Under the pieces are notes generated by a model that had not been told where the DNA came from, did not search any database, and was given only the letters and a program-made list of their open reading frames with translations. The position numbers and the translations under genes were made by a program. Below are positions 40,916-52,682 of a stretch of 64,000 nucleotides of DNA, piece after piece. The stretch's first letter is position 1. Each line of letters starts with the position of its first letter. This DNA comes from Terrabacter sp. Root181 (GTDB lineage Bacteria; Actinomycetota; Actinomycetes; Actinomycetales; Dermatophilaceae), in NCBI RefSeq assembly GCF_001428505.1, contig NZ_LMHU01000011.1, forward strand, positions 19,742-83,741, written 5' to 3'.

Positions 40916-42594
40916 CCGCCGTGCAGACGCAGGTCGGTCACCAATGGCGCGTCGTCGCCCCTTGGTGGCACTGGCCGCAGCGCGCCTCCTCCGATCCGGG
41001 CGACCTCGGCGACCCGGACGACCGGCGCGCTGTCCGGGCGTCCCGGCCGGTCCTGCAGAAGTATGCGACGTCGGACCCCGTGACCGACTTCCTTGGCCAG
41101 CCGCAACACCGGCTGGAGTTCGACTGTGAGACGGACGAGGTCTGGGACGTCTCGCCCAACGGCTTCGGCAAGGTGCCTTCCCGGACTCGGACCCACCGCC
41201 GCAAGCTCTTCCTCACGTCGCACCACCGTCACTACCTCGTCGTGTGCTCGATCCATTGCGACACAGCCGGTTTCCCACACGCGCGCCGCGACGACGTATG
41301 CGAGGCAGGTTTCGTCGTTCGGCGACGCCGCGTCGATCTGCCGGGCGGTCCGCGCGGCGAGGCCGCCGGCGCGTTCCGGCGACACGCGGTGGCCCGGAGC
41401 AGGCGCCTCGATCTTGAGTTCCGCCTTCGGCTCGCCACGCCGCACAAGCTCCGGATGGCAGCGCTGCGTCGGCGCCTCGAGGTGGCCCGCGAAAGCGAGC
41501 GCGACGCCGCCGACCGACTTCGCGTCTGGCTGGAGGAGCTGGGCAACGTCCGATTCCTCGAAGGATGGGTCCCGGCCGGGGTCGACCCGGCGGGAGATCG
41601 CCAGCCGGTGCCGCCGTGCACCAACCCCACCAGCTTGGAGCCGGTGCGCGGCTTCGGCTCGTGGCAGCAGGTCGAGGAGTTGCCGGCCGCACTTGGCGAG
41701 TCGTGGTTCCCGCTCTCGCCCTTGGTCCCGGACCCGACCAAGCCTGAGCACGACGCGACCGGTGAGTCGATCTATTTCGGCGTGGTGCCCACCGGGTCGT
41801 CCGACCTCGACGACCAGCAGGCGCCCCGGTTCGGCCCGACCGACGACTACGAGATACGGTGTTTCGTCCGGCGACATCGAGCAGAGTGTCCTCGCGATGG
41901 AGGCCACTGCGGGTGCCCGCTCACCTGGTCGGAGGCGACAGAGGCGTACCGCCTGGCAGACCCGATGGACCTCGAAGGAACGGCCAACCGTGCCTCCACG
42001 GTCGTCATGCCAGACCTCGCCCAGCTGCACGCCGACACGATGCGCCTGAGCCCTGGCGGCACGGGCGGCGTACGCTTCCAGACTCCACCGGGCTCGACGT
42101 TGAGCTTCACCTCGCAGGACACCAAGGCGACGCAGACCCCGGCCCTGCCGGACGCTCAGACCTGCTCGTTCGCGATCCCCCTCATCACCATCGTCGCGTA
42201 CTTCCTGCTCAAGCTGTTCCTGCCCATCGTCGTCTTCGTCTTCCAGCTCTGGTTCCTGCTCGCCCTTCGCTTCTGCATTCCGTCCAGCATCAAGATCGAC
42301 ACCGGGCTCGCCGGAAAGTTGGACCAACTGGGCGGCGGCCTCGACATCGACGCCGATGTCGTGGTCGCGAACCAGGCCGATTTCGACAAGCTCCTGAAGG
42401 ACCTGCTCGACGGCCTCGAGCCCGGTGGACCGGGGACCAAACTGGGCAGCCGCATCGTTGCCGAGCACGCCAACGGTGACATGGACCATGGGTCCTTCGG
42501 CTCACTCGTGGGCGCGGTCGCGGCACGAAAGGTCACGGGGCCGAAACTCGTGTTCGCCGGGCGCGTCGAGCGATCGGAGGTGGTCCGACCATGA
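40912..42594 (+). CDS. eCIS-locus protein with cysteine clusters and a 38-residue hydrophobic stretch
   Basis: The protein has 560 residues from the GTG at 40912 (GTGA overlap with the spike gene). No family is recognised. Residues 95-140 contain FLTSHHRHYLVVCSIHCDTA and a further Cys at 130; 317-336 hold a second cluster (RCFVRRHRAECPRDGGHCGC). Residues 165-210 are helical and charged. Residues 418-455 are strongly hydrophobic (FAIPLITIVAYFLLKLFLPI, then VVFVFQLWFLLALRF), long enough for one or two membrane helices. A membrane segment inside a particle operon suggests a tether or a component that contacts the membrane on firing. Confidence 0.65.
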   Translation: MTAVQTQVGHQWRVVAPWWHWPQRASSDPGDLGDPDDRRAVRASRPVLQKYATSDPVTDFLGQPQHRLEFDCETDEVWDVSPNGFGKVPSRTRTHRRKLFLTSHHRHYLVVCSIHCDTAGFPHARRDDVCEAGFVVRRRRVDLPGGPRGEAAGAFRRHAVARSRRLDLEFRLRLATPHKLRMAALRRRLEVARESERDAADRLRVWLEELGNVRFLEGWVPAGVDPAGDRQPVPPCTNPTSLEPVRGFGSWQQVEELPAALGESWFPLSPLVPDPTKPEHDATGESIYFGVVPTGSSDLDDQQAPRFGPTDDYEIRCFVRRHRAECPRDGGHCGCPLTWSEATEAYRLADPMDLEGTANRASTVVMPDLAQLHADTMRLSPGGTGGVRFQTPPGSTLSFTSQDTKATQTPALPDAQTCSFAIPLITIVAYFLLKLFLPIVVFVFQLWFLLALRFCIPSSIKIDTGLAGKLDQLGGGLDIDADVVVANQADFDKLLKDLLDGLEPGGPGTKLGSRIVAEHANGDMDHGSFGSLVGAVAARKVTGPKLVFAGRVERSEVVRP

Positions 42595-43019
42595 GCATCC
42601 CGCCCGCTCCCTCGCCGGCCGTGCGAGATGACGTCCTCGGCGTGGGATGGCGGTTCCCGCCAACTCCGTCGGGTGCCGGTCGTTTCGAGCTGCGCAACGG
42701 AGCGGCCCTGGTCCGACAGTCCATCCTGGTCATCGTCGGCACCGAGCGCGGCGAGCGACTGATGCGACCGAGCTTCGGCTGCGGCCTGCGGCGCTTCCTG
42801 ATGGAGGCCAACACCCCGGCCACGCGGGCTGCGATCGCGCGTGACATTCGGTCGGCGATCACCCTGTGGGAGCCTCGCGTCCGGCTCGAGTCGGTCGACG
42901 TGTCGCCGACCGGCGACCCGAGCGCCGTGCTGGTCGACATCATCTACACCCAGATCCGGGACGAGAGCGTCGGGGCAGTACAGCTCACCGTCCCCGTCGC
43001 GGGTATGCCGGGAGGCTGA
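42591..43019 (+). CDS. eCIS baseplate wedge protein, gp25-like (Pvc9)
   Basis: The protein has 142 residues with the gp25/GPW family pattern: GAALVRQSILVIVGTERGER, LMRPSFGCGLRRFLMEANTP, then AIARDIRSAITLWEPRVRLE and VDIIYTQI. gp25 initiates sheath assembly on the baseplate. It is coupled by ATGA to the upstream gene and lies 1 nt before the gpJ gene. Confidence 0.93.
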   Translation: MSIPPAPSPAVRDDVLGVGWRFPPTPSGAGRFELRNGAALVRQSILVIVGTERGERLMRPSFGCGLRRFLMEANTPATRAAIARDIRSAITLWEPRVRLESVDVSPTGDPSAVLVDIIYTQIRDESVGAVQLTVPVAGMPGG

Positions 43020-43020
43020 G

Positions 43021-45294
43021 ATGACACTGCCCGCACCGATCCTCGACGACAGGTCCTACGACGAGCTGCGCGAAGAGCTCGTCTCGCGGATCTCCGTGTA
43101 CCTTCCGGAGTGGACCGACATCGGGCCGAGCGATCCCGGCATCACCTTGCTCGAGCTCGTCGCCGGACTCGGCGAGAGTATGCTCTACCGGTTCAACCAG
43201 ATCCCGGACCAGACCCGGCTCTGGCTGCTGCGCCTGCTGCAGCTCCTGCCCTACCCGGCAAGGCCGGCCACGGGCCTGGTCCAGTTCGAGCTTGCGGGAC
43301 AGGGCGCCTCCGCCGACGTCATCGAGGGCTCGGCGGCGCAGGCGCGAGACGTCTCCTTCAGGGTCGAGAACGATGTCACGGTGCTACCCCTGACCGCGAC
43401 AGCCGTCGTGAAGGCCACAGCCGATCCTCCGACTGACGAGATGCTCCAGGACGAGTACCAGCGGGTGCTCGACGCCGCGGGCCTGACCGCGGACGAGGCA
43501 CAGCCGTACGAAGAGGCGGTGCTCGACCACGACCCGGGCTCCCCCGGGTTCACGGCGTTGGATGTCGAGTCGGCCGTCGACCGGTTCCTCTGGATCGCCG
43601 TGCACGCCTACCCCGACCCTGAGACCTTCGAGGTGCATCGGACCGCGCTGTTCGGCAGCACGGGGGTGCTCAGCCGCGCACCGCTGCTGCTGGGCCTGGC
43701 CGGGGAGACCGAGTTCCCCACGATCGACGAGATCGATCCCTGTGCCGGTCCAACCCTCGCGCCCGAGGCGCAGCGCCTCCGAGACGTGCAGTCGCGTTGG
43801 TGCGAGCAGCGCTGCGACGACGGCGTCGCACCGGGCCCGGAGACCGACGGAGTCCGCCCCACGGGCGTGGCCTCCACCCTGGTGTGGCAGGCGTCCGTGC
43901 GTCGGGACGACGACCCGACGGTGCCGGAGTACGTGCCGCTGACAGTGGTCCGCGACACGACGAGCTCGCTGCGACACGACGGTGTAGTCGCGCTCCGTCT
44001 CCCGGCCTCGAGGCTCAAGGACATCGGCGTCCCGGACCTCGCCGATCCCGACCTGGCCGGAGTGCAGGACCGACCGCCTTCGCTCGCCGACGGCAAGCCG
44101 GTGCTGTTCTGGATCCGCGTCTTCTCCCGCGACGGCACCGCGCCGCTCCGTCGGCTCCGCTGGGTGGGCCTCAACGCCGCGGACGTCGTGCAGGTCACCG
44201 ATGCCTCCCCCGAGCAGGTGGCCGTCGGGACGGGTTTCAGCCATCAGGAGTACCAGCTGGCCAACATGCCCGTCGTGCCGGGCACCCTCGAGCTGCAGGT
44301 CTTGGAGAACAACCGGTGGCAGACCTGGACGCCGGTGGAGACCTTCGCGGGGAGCCGTCCCGGCGATCGCCACTTCGTCCTGGACGCCGGCCCGGCAAGG
44401 GTCCGCTGCGGGGACAGCGTCCGGGGAATGGTCTTTCCGGCCGGCGCACAGATCCGCGCGGCGGCATACCGCTACGGCGGCGGTCGCCGGGGACTGGTTA
44501 AGGCACACGACATCCAGACGACCGATTCGCCCGGCGTCACTGTGGACAACCCGCTCCCGACGGCGGGCGGCGAGGACGCCGAGTCCATTACGTCGGCACT
44601 CGAGCGTATTCCCGGCGAGCTCGCGCGGCACGACCGTGCCGTGACCGCCGACGACTTCCGGGCACTAGCGTCGATCCCGGGTGTCGCGCGCACGGAGTGC
44701 CTGCCCCGCTTCGACCCGACGACCAAGCGGTTCGACGCAGCCGGAGTCGTCACGGTGATGGTGTGGCCAGCGGCCGACCCACACCATCCCGACGCCCCCC
44801 TGCCCGACGCGACGTTGCTGCGCGCGGTCTGTGGACAGCTCGACGCCCGCCGGCTGGTGACGACAGAACTGTACGTGATCCCGCCCACCTACAAGCGGAT
44901 CGCCATATCGGTCGGGCTTGCCGTGAAGCCGGGATTCAGCCCACTCGGTGTGCGTCGATGGGTCGAGCTGGTCCTGCGCCAGTACCTGTCGCCGCTGCCG
45001 CCCTTCGGCCCGGACGGACGCGGGTGGCCGCTGGGGCACCGTGTCCACGCGCCGGAGCTCGAAGCCGCTGCCGTGCAGGTCGAAGGGGTCGACTTCGTCG
45101 AGGAGCTGGTGGTGGCCGACCTGAGTTCCGGGACGCCGGTTGAGGGCACGGTCGAGCTCATGGGCTGGGAGGTCCCCGAGGTGGTCGAGATCACCGTCGT
45201 CGAGGGTCCGGCGCCCGCTCCGGGCTCTGGCGGCGCGACCCCTGCGCCGACCAACCCACCCGTGCCCGTTCCAGTGCCGAAGGACGAGTGCTGA
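43021..45294 (+). CDS. eCIS baseplate protein J-like (Pvc11)
   Basis: The protein has 757 residues. The start reads PAPILDDRSYDELREELVSR, WTDIGPSDPGITLLELVAGL, GESMLYRFNQIPD, typical for the Pvc11/gp6-like baseplate component. The C-terminal third carries LERIPGELARHDRAVTADDF and RALASIPGVARTECLP, the J-like domain, then an assembly domain (LRAVCGQLDARRLVTTELYV). A Pro/Ala tail closes it. Several such subunits build the baseplate ring. The ATG follows the gp25 stop by 1 nt. Confidence 0.93.
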   Translation: MTLPAPILDDRSYDELREELVSRISVYLPEWTDIGPSDPGITLLELVAGLGESMLYRFNQIPDQTRLWLLRLLQLLPYPARPATGLVQFELAGQGASADVIEGSAAQARDVSFRVENDVTVLPLTATAVVKATADPPTDEMLQDEYQRVLDAAGLTADEAQPYEEAVLDHDPGSPGFTALDVESAVDRFLWIAVHAYPDPETFEVHRTALFGSTGVLSRAPLLLGLAGETEFPTIDEIDPCAGPTLAPEAQRLRDVQSRWCEQRCDDGVAPGPETDGVRPTGVASTLVWQASVRRDDDPTVPEYVPLTVVRDTTSSLRHDGVVALRLPASRLKDIGVPDLADPDLAGVQDRPPSLADGKPVLFWIRVFSRDGTAPLRRLRWVGLNAADVVQVTDASPEQVAVGTGFSHQEYQLANMPVVPGTLELQVLENNRWQTWTPVETFAGSRPGDRHFVLDAGPARVRCGDSVRGMVFPAGAQIRAAAYRYGGGRRGLVKAHDIQTTDSPGVTVDNPLPTAGGEDAESITSALERIPGELARHDRAVTADDFRALASIPGVARTECLPRFDPTTKRFDAAGVVTVMVWPAADPHHPDAPLPDATLLRAVCGQLDARRLVTTELYVIPPTYKRIAISVGLAVKPGFSPLGVRRWVELVLRQYLSPLPPFGPDGRGWPLGHRVHAPELEAAAVQVEGVDFVEELVVADLSSGTPVEGTVELMGWEVPEVVEITVVEGPAPAPGSGGATPAPTNPPVPVPVPKDEC

Positions 45295-47507
45295 TGGCCA
45301 CGGCGAGCTCGGCGCAGGTCGGTGGCCGGCGGATGGTGCCGCTGGCGGGTCCGAACGCCTGGTTCCTGCCGCAGGGCTGTGGGGCCGTGCTGGAGCCCGT
45401 GGCGGCCGAGGTCCTGCTCGCCGGCGAACCGATCGGGCCCCAGGCGCCGTGGCCGGACGGAGGACAGCTTCCCCCGGAACGCGCCGGCCTGTGCTTCGAC
45501 GGGTGCGGCTCGCTGTACCACGGCGACCCCGACTCTGGACAGGTCGTCCGGCTCCCATGGCCACCGACGGGTCACGAACAACCATCCCAGCGGGTTCCAT
45601 GGCCCGCCGACGCGGACCCCGGTGCTGCCGCCGAGTTCGTCCCGACGACGGGTGGCGGCCGGTCGCTGCGAACTCGCGCTCTCGCCATCGACGCACACGG
45701 CTGTCTATACGTCCTGGACGGGGCTTCGGAGACGATCGCCATCATCGATCCTGCGGACGACCGGCTCATTCGCACCGTGGCGACCGCGCCGGGGCCTCCC
45801 CGGGATATCGCGAGCGCCGGCGACGGTGTCATCGCAGCCCTCGCATCACGCTCGACGCCGATCGTGTGGCTCGACGAGATCAGCGGGCCGCGTCGGTTCC
45901 CGCTGTTCCCGGCCGCGGTCCCGGAGCTCGCAGCGCTCGACGAGGCCGCCCTGCCGTCCCGCGTCGCAATCGACCCGGCGGGCGGTGTCTGGCTGCTGCT
46001 GCGGGCCGAAACGGCCGCGTGGATCGTCTGCTGTACCGGCGAGGCGACCGGTGCGTCGCTCCGCCTGGACGGAGCCTGCGACTTGGAGTTCGACGCGACC
46101 GGCAGGCTGATCGTGGGCGGCCCCGCCGGATCCGACCTCCTGGCGTTCACGGTCGACAAGGGCCAGCTCGTTCCGGCGGTTCCGCTCGCCGGGCAGCGGT
46201 ACGACGGACGCGGGCTCGCCCGAGCCCCCGACGGCAGGGTGGCCTGCTGGACCGACCGTGGAGCCCGGATCGCCCGGCCGTACCGGCTCCGGTACCCACC
46301 CCATGGATTCGCCGAGAGCTACGCGCTCGACAGCCTGACGCCACGGGCGGTATGGGGCCGCATCTTCATCGAGGCGTGCGTGCCGCCCGGCGCGAGGCTC
46401 GACATCGGGTTCGCCACGCTCGACGAGCTCCCCCACCTTGCCGAGCCCGATGCCGGCCTCGCGCGGCCGGTCGCCGGACCGCCCGCCGCACCTGCGTCAC
46501 TCGACGAACTCGACGTTCGTCGACCGCTCCACCGCCGCGAGACCGGCCGGGAGCTGCCCTGGACGCCGCTGTCCCGCGGCGACCGTTACGAGGTGTACGA
46601 GGCCCCGGTCATCGCTCCCCCTGGGCGTTATCTGTTCGTCCGGTTCCACCTGTCGGGCACACCCACGCAAACGCCCAGGGTGCGTGCCGCGCGGGTCGAG
46701 TGCGACAGCCACGCCCTCATGAGCCAGCTGCCGCGGATCTACCGCGAGGACCCGTCGGCCGAGCAGCCGTTGCGGCGCTACCTGGCCATCGTCGACGGAC
46801 TGCTGCGCGACCTCGAGTGGCGGGCGCTCGAACGGCATCGCGTCCTGGACCCGTGGGGGGCTCCGGCCGAGCTGCTGCCGTGGCTGGGGTCGCTCATCGG
46901 GCTGTCGGTCGACGAGCGCTGGAGCGAACAAGCGCGGCGCACGCTGCTCGCCGAGGCGATGAGCCTGTTCCGGGCGCGCGGCACCGTCAGAGGGCTCACG
47001 CGACTCCTCGAGATCTACCTCGGTGCGCCGGTGTCGATCCTGGAGGCGTTCCGGGTGCGCGGATACGGCGGTGCCTTCGTGGGCGGCGCGAACGACGCTC
47101 CCGGGCCGGCCTCGGCCGTCGTGGGCGAGACGTATCGAGTCGGTGGCGCACTCGGGGGCGGTGACGACTGCACCTCTGCCGACGACGCCTTCACTACTCA
47201 TGCTCACCGCTTCACGGTCCTGGTCGCCCGCGATCTGTGCGCCGACGAGGTCGACGTCGTCCAGAGCATCCTGGACGTGCACCGCCCCGCTCACACGGTC
47301 GTCGAGGTCTGCACCGCGGCGAAGGGCATGCGAGTCGGCATCAGCCTGCACATCGAGCTCTCGACCGTGGTCGGCCCCGGCGCGGCGTTCGGCAGCCTCG
47401 TCGTCGGCGGTGCAGCACTCGAGTCCGGAGCCGTGTTGGGGCGTGGTCGTGCGGGCGTCCGCCTCGGCACGACCGTTCTCGAGGAGGGCACGGTGATCGA
47501 CCCATGA
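45294..47507 (+). CDS. eCIS tail protein I-like baseplate subunit (Pvc12) with N-terminal beta-propeller
   Basis: The protein has 737 residues. Residues 60-350 consist of repeated NHL/SMP-like blades, for example ALAIDAHGCLYVLDGASETI, AIIDPADDRLIRTVATAPGP, VAIDPAGGVWLLLRAE, LEFDATGRLIVGGPAG and GLARAPDGRVACW, which points to a beta-propeller. Residues 480-700 contain the tail-protein-I part: LMSQLPRIYREDPSAEQPLR, RYLAIVDGLLRDLEWRALER, LLPWLGSLIGLSVDERWSEQ, GTVRGLTRLLEIYLG. The gene starts at ATG 45294, sharing one base with the gpJ stop. The propeller could bind glycan, protein or the fibre. Confidence 0.87.
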   Translation: MATASSAQVGGRRMVPLAGPNAWFLPQGCGAVLEPVAAEVLLAGEPIGPQAPWPDGGQLPPERAGLCFDGCGSLYHGDPDSGQVVRLPWPPTGHEQPSQRVPWPADADPGAAAEFVPTTGGGRSLRTRALAIDAHGCLYVLDGASETIAIIDPADDRLIRTVATAPGPPRDIASAGDGVIAALASRSTPIVWLDEISGPRRFPLFPAAVPELAALDEAALPSRVAIDPAGGVWLLLRAETAAWIVCCTGEATGASLRLDGACDLEFDATGRLIVGGPAGSDLLAFTVDKGQLVPAVPLAGQRYDGRGLARAPDGRVACWTDRGARIARPYRLRYPPHGFAESYALDSLTPRAVWGRIFIEACVPPGARLDIGFATLDELPHLAEPDAGLARPVAGPPAAPASLDELDVRRPLHRRETGRELPWTPLSRGDRYEVYEAPVIAPPGRYLFVRFHLSGTPTQTPRVRAARVECDSHALMSQLPRIYREDPSAEQPLRRYLAIVDGLLRDLEWRALERHRVLDPWGAPAELLPWLGSLIGLSVDERWSEQARRTLLAEAMSLFRARGTVRGLTRLLEIYLGAPVSILEAFRVRGYGGAFVGGANDAPGPASAVVGETYRVGGALGGGDDCTSADDAFTTHAHRFTVLVARDLCADEVDVVQSILDVHRPAHTVVEVCTAAKGMRVGISLHIELSTVVGPGAAFGSLVVGGAALESGAVLGRGRAGVRLGTTVLEEGTVIDP

Positions 47508-49163
47508 CGTTCGGCTCGGCACCCACCAGCTCGATCGGCTCCGTCCACGCGACCTGGCGGGTTCCACAGACCCTGAGCACACCCGACCGCGAGCGCCTCG
47601 ACGCCCTCGCCATGGCGCTCGAGGCAGGTCCCCTCGCGGACGCCCTCGATGCCATCGTGCGGAACCCGTCCGAAGTGGTCTGCATCCGCCACATCGTCGC
47701 TGAGCCGTTGACGGTGAGATGGGCGACGACCGACGACGAGCTCCTCCACCGCTGGGCTCGGCAGATCGCCGACGCGGTCTCCGGCGCGGCCCGGGCAGCC
47801 GACTCGGACGTGGTGCGCTATCCAAGCCTGCGGCATACGGCCATCGATCTTGTCCTCTCCCTCCTGGCGGGCGACCGGTCGCGCGCCTGGGCGTGGACGA
47901 TGGCGGGCCTGCCGCAGGCTGTCGGCACGTCACCCGATGCCGTCGTCCGGGCGGTTGTCGAGCGCTTCGCCGTCGACGACCCAAGCTGGCTGGTCCCGCT
48001 CATCGTTGAGGTCGCTCGCGGGGGCTCCCTGAGCCGACTCGTCGAATGGCTGGGCTCCTCACTCGTGGCGGCCGCCGACACGGCGTGGCTCCACACCGGC
48101 GGCTCGCGGCCCGCCACGGCCGTCGAGCACGCTGGCCCGTCCGTCGACGCACTGGCCGCCTCGGTCCGAGCGCGGTCGGCCATCTGGGCTGGAGTCGCCC
48201 GCTCGGCACCTGCTCAGCGGCATGTGTTCGCCTCGAACTCGGCGGGTGCCGAGGTGGGTGCAACGGCAAGGTCGCTCGCGCGGCTGAGCATTCTCGAGGT
48301 CGAGCCGGCATCTGCCCGCGGTTCGTTGGCCAGTCGTGCCGTCACGGCACTGGTCGACGCCCTTGACCGGACCTCAGACGCGTCCGTCGGGCAACGGGCG
48401 TCACGCGTGGGCACAGCTCCGGGCGCCGTGGACCGACACAGCTCATCCTCCGGGGAGCACGCGCCCCCGGCTCAGCAGGCGGACCCGGCTCAGCAGGCTG
48501 ACCCTGCACAGCAGGCGGGCCCGGCGGGGCGGGCCGACCCACAACGCCCCGCCGGTACGTCTGACGAACCCCGCTCGGCGGCAGATGACTCCAACGCCCA
48601 GCACGGTATGCCGTCAGTCGGCCGCGCGGCATACGCGTCGTCGGTGTGGGGTGGGCTCCTGTTCCTCCTGCGGCCGCTCGGCGAGACCGGGTTTGCCGAA
48701 CGCGCAGCCGACGATCCGCACGTGTACGGGGTGAGCATCCGGTCCGCAGTGGGTAGGCTCGCCCGCGCCCTCATCCAGCTCGCGGTCCCGGACGCTGCGC
48801 CTCCCGATCCGCGCGATCCCGCGGTGCTCGCCTTCTGTGGCCTTCCGCCGGACGCCGACGACCCCGTATGCGCGCCGGACCGCCTCGAACCCGACCGCTG
48901 GGTCGCCGCCGAGCTCGCCTCCGTGTTGGACGTCCTGCGCAGAGACCTCGTCATCACCGACCCGCGGGGGGACGGCCTCGCGGTCCGAACCGACTCCTCG
49001 CTCTTGCTCCGCGTCGTCCGGCGGCCAGCGCGGATCGTCGGCGACGCGGGGTGGATCGAGGCCGAGTACGACCTCGACGACGTCGACGTCGACGTGCGCC
49101 GAGCAGGCCTCGACCTCGACCCCGGATTCGTCCCATGCCTGGGAGTGGTCGTGAGGTTCCGCT

Positions 49164-49171
<8 letters not shown>
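47504..49171 (+). CDS. eCIS-operon protein of unknown function
   Basis: The protein has 555 residues. Two helical parts (about 30-280 and 360-450) flank a disordered linker (about 285-370) that contains a short tandem repeat (PAQQADPAQQADPAQQAGP). The first part has HTAIDLVLSLLAGDRSRAWA and SLSRLVEWLGSSLVAAADTA; the second SSVWGGLLFLLRPLGETGFA. The C-terminal part holds a strand-rich region with LLLRVVRRPARIVGDAGWIE and an acidic EYDLDDVDVDVR segment. Position between the baseplate and ATPase genes recurs in actinobacterial eCIS loci as I remember them. It is coupled both sides (ATGA, ATGTCTGA). Confidence 0.6.
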
Positions 49172-51228
<2,057 letters not shown>

Positions 51229-51236
<8 letters not shown>

Positions 51237-51333
51237 GACACGAACGCACCCCGGGTCGCCGAGTCGGTCGGCCCACGCAGGCCATGGCGTGCAGACCACG
51301 CCGACGTACGAGTGCCAAAGGAGTCGGCAATGA
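51229..51333 (+). CDS. Possible 34-residue leader or coupling peptide
   Basis: A short frame MPETRTHPGSPSRSAHAGHG, then VQTTPTYECQRSRQ, begins inside the ATPase stop (ATGCCTGA) and ends across the next ATG (ATGA at 51330-51333). Both junctions have the overlap style of this operon. The composition is not diagnostic; it could be a real small protein, a translational bridge across a 93-nt gap, or chance. Confidence 0.35.
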
Positions 51334-52682
51334 CCGCATGGGATCCCCCGCAGCAGAGCGATGCGCAGGAATCGGAACTGGCGAGCGCGCTCACCGTCGA
51401 CCCGTTCAACTCCCTCTTGGCGCACTACGGGATGCTCCTCGGTGTCTCGGACTTCCAGGTGCTCGGCGCAAACCCGCGTGGAAAGCTCCGGCTGCACCAG
51501 GCGTGGCAGCACGGCGCAGGCGTCATCTGGGGGTTCGACGTCGCCCTCGTCAACGGCGACAGCCTCCGCGTCAGTCCTGGACTGGCCGTGGACGCGCTGG
51601 GGCGCGAAGTCGCCTGCGGCGCGGAGATGTGCCTGGACCTGCCGGCCTGGTGCCGCGAGCGGCAGGCGACGGACACCGGCTTCAAACCGGGGACGGGGTC
51701 ACCTCCGTGGAGGTTCAGCGCCCGGCTGTGGGTGCGCCACACCACCTGCCTGGGCAGGAGGGTGCCGTCGGTCAGCTCGAGCTGCGCCCAGGGCGACGAT
51801 TCGGTCCAGTACTCGCGCGTGCACGAGTTCGGACGGCTCGAGCTCGAGCCGTACACCCGGTCTGATGACCTGTGCGCGCCACGTGGCGAGTCGGGCGAGG
51901 ATCGCGCGCCGTGCCTGTTCGACGATGCGTTCGAGCCGCTTCGCAGCCTTGTGCGGGACGGCACCGTTCCGGACCTGCCGCGAGAACCGGACGGTTGGGT
52001 GGACGCCTTCCGGGCGGTCTCCGCGAAGGCCGCGGCCCAGTTCAGGCCACCGGGCCATCAACCCGGCGGTGAAGGGACCCTGCTGTTCCCGTGCGACGGG
52101 CCGGGCTGCATCCTCTTGGCAGACCTTCCGAGCATCGTCATCGAGAGAGGCTCGGACAACGCGTACAAGGTCACGGTCGAGCCGATCGATCTCTCGGTGC
52201 GCCGTACGTCGGTCCCGACCATGGTCACGCAGGAGCTCCTTCTCGAGGCGCTGACGGGTCTGGTCGGGCCGCGGTTCGCGCCGGATGCCGGAGGACCACG
52301 GGTCCGCCGAATGTTCGTCTCCGAGGGTCGCGTCAACATCGACCTCACCGGCAACGTTGTCGAGGGCACGATCGGCGACGCGCTGGAGGTTCACTCGATC
52401 GATCGCGCTGCCGCGAATCCGTCATGGAGCCAGCCGATCCGGGTCCGGACGCGCTACGCCGAGACGACTGCCGAGGACGATGCGCGGATCAGCTTCCGCC
52501 TTCCCGAGGACGCAGGCGACATCTGGTACCGGGTCCTGGTCCGAGGCACTGGCCCCACGCCCTTGCTCGGTCTGTGCGAAGCAGAACTCGTCCCGCTGGC
52601 TGGTCGCGTCGGCGACCCCGCCGCCCGCCGGACCGACGGCCGAGACGTCGTCGACATTCTGCGAAAGGACGGTGCGTCATGA
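51330..52682 (+). CDS. eCIS fibre-like/cargo-region protein (first of two related)
   Basis: The protein has 450 residues. I start at ATG 51330 (AAAGGAG 6 nt upstream) rather than the GTG at 51312. Residues 25-100 read DPFNSLLAHYGMLLGVSDFQ, KLRLHQAWQHGAGVIWGFDV, VSPGLAVDALGREVACG, a domain shared in outline with the next protein (PGLAVDALGREV versus GAGIDRSGRLIS). The middle has many cysteines (at least eight between 85 and 270). The C-terminal half is beta-rich (VNIDLTGNVVEGTIGDALEV, ISFRLPEDAGDIWYRVLVRG). The position after the ATPase suits a host-binding or cargo-associated role. Confidence 0.65.
   Translation: MTAWDPPQQSDAQESELASALTVDPFNSLLAHYGMLLGVSDFQVLGANPRGKLRLHQAWQHGAGVIWGFDVALVNGDSLRVSPGLAVDALGREVACGAEMCLDLPAWCRERQATDTGFKPGTGSPPWRFSARLWVRHTTCLGRRVPSVSSSCAQGDDSVQYSRVHEFGRLELEPYTRSDDLCAPRGESGEDRAPCLFDDAFEPLRSLVRDGTVPDLPREPDGWVDAFRAVSAKAAAQFRPPGHQPGGEGTLLFPCDGPGCILLADLPSIVIERGSDNAYKVTVEPIDLSVRRTSVPTMVTQELLLEALTGLVGPRFAPDAGGPRVRRMFVSEGRVNIDLTGNVVEGTIGDALEVHSIDRAAANPSWSQPIRVRTRYAETTAEDDARISFRLPEDAGDIWYRVLVRGTGPTPLLGLCEAELVPLAGRVGDPAARRTDGRDVVDILRKDGAS

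Noticed and set aside
40666..42489. A 607-residue antisense frame in the eCIS region
   Set aside because: It spans several overlapping real genes of the opposite strand and lacks a recognisable domain.
45140..47164. A 674-residue plus-strand frame overlapping the Pvc12-like gene
   Set aside because: It is Arg-rich in a shifted frame; the other frame contains the conserved tail-protein-I motifs.
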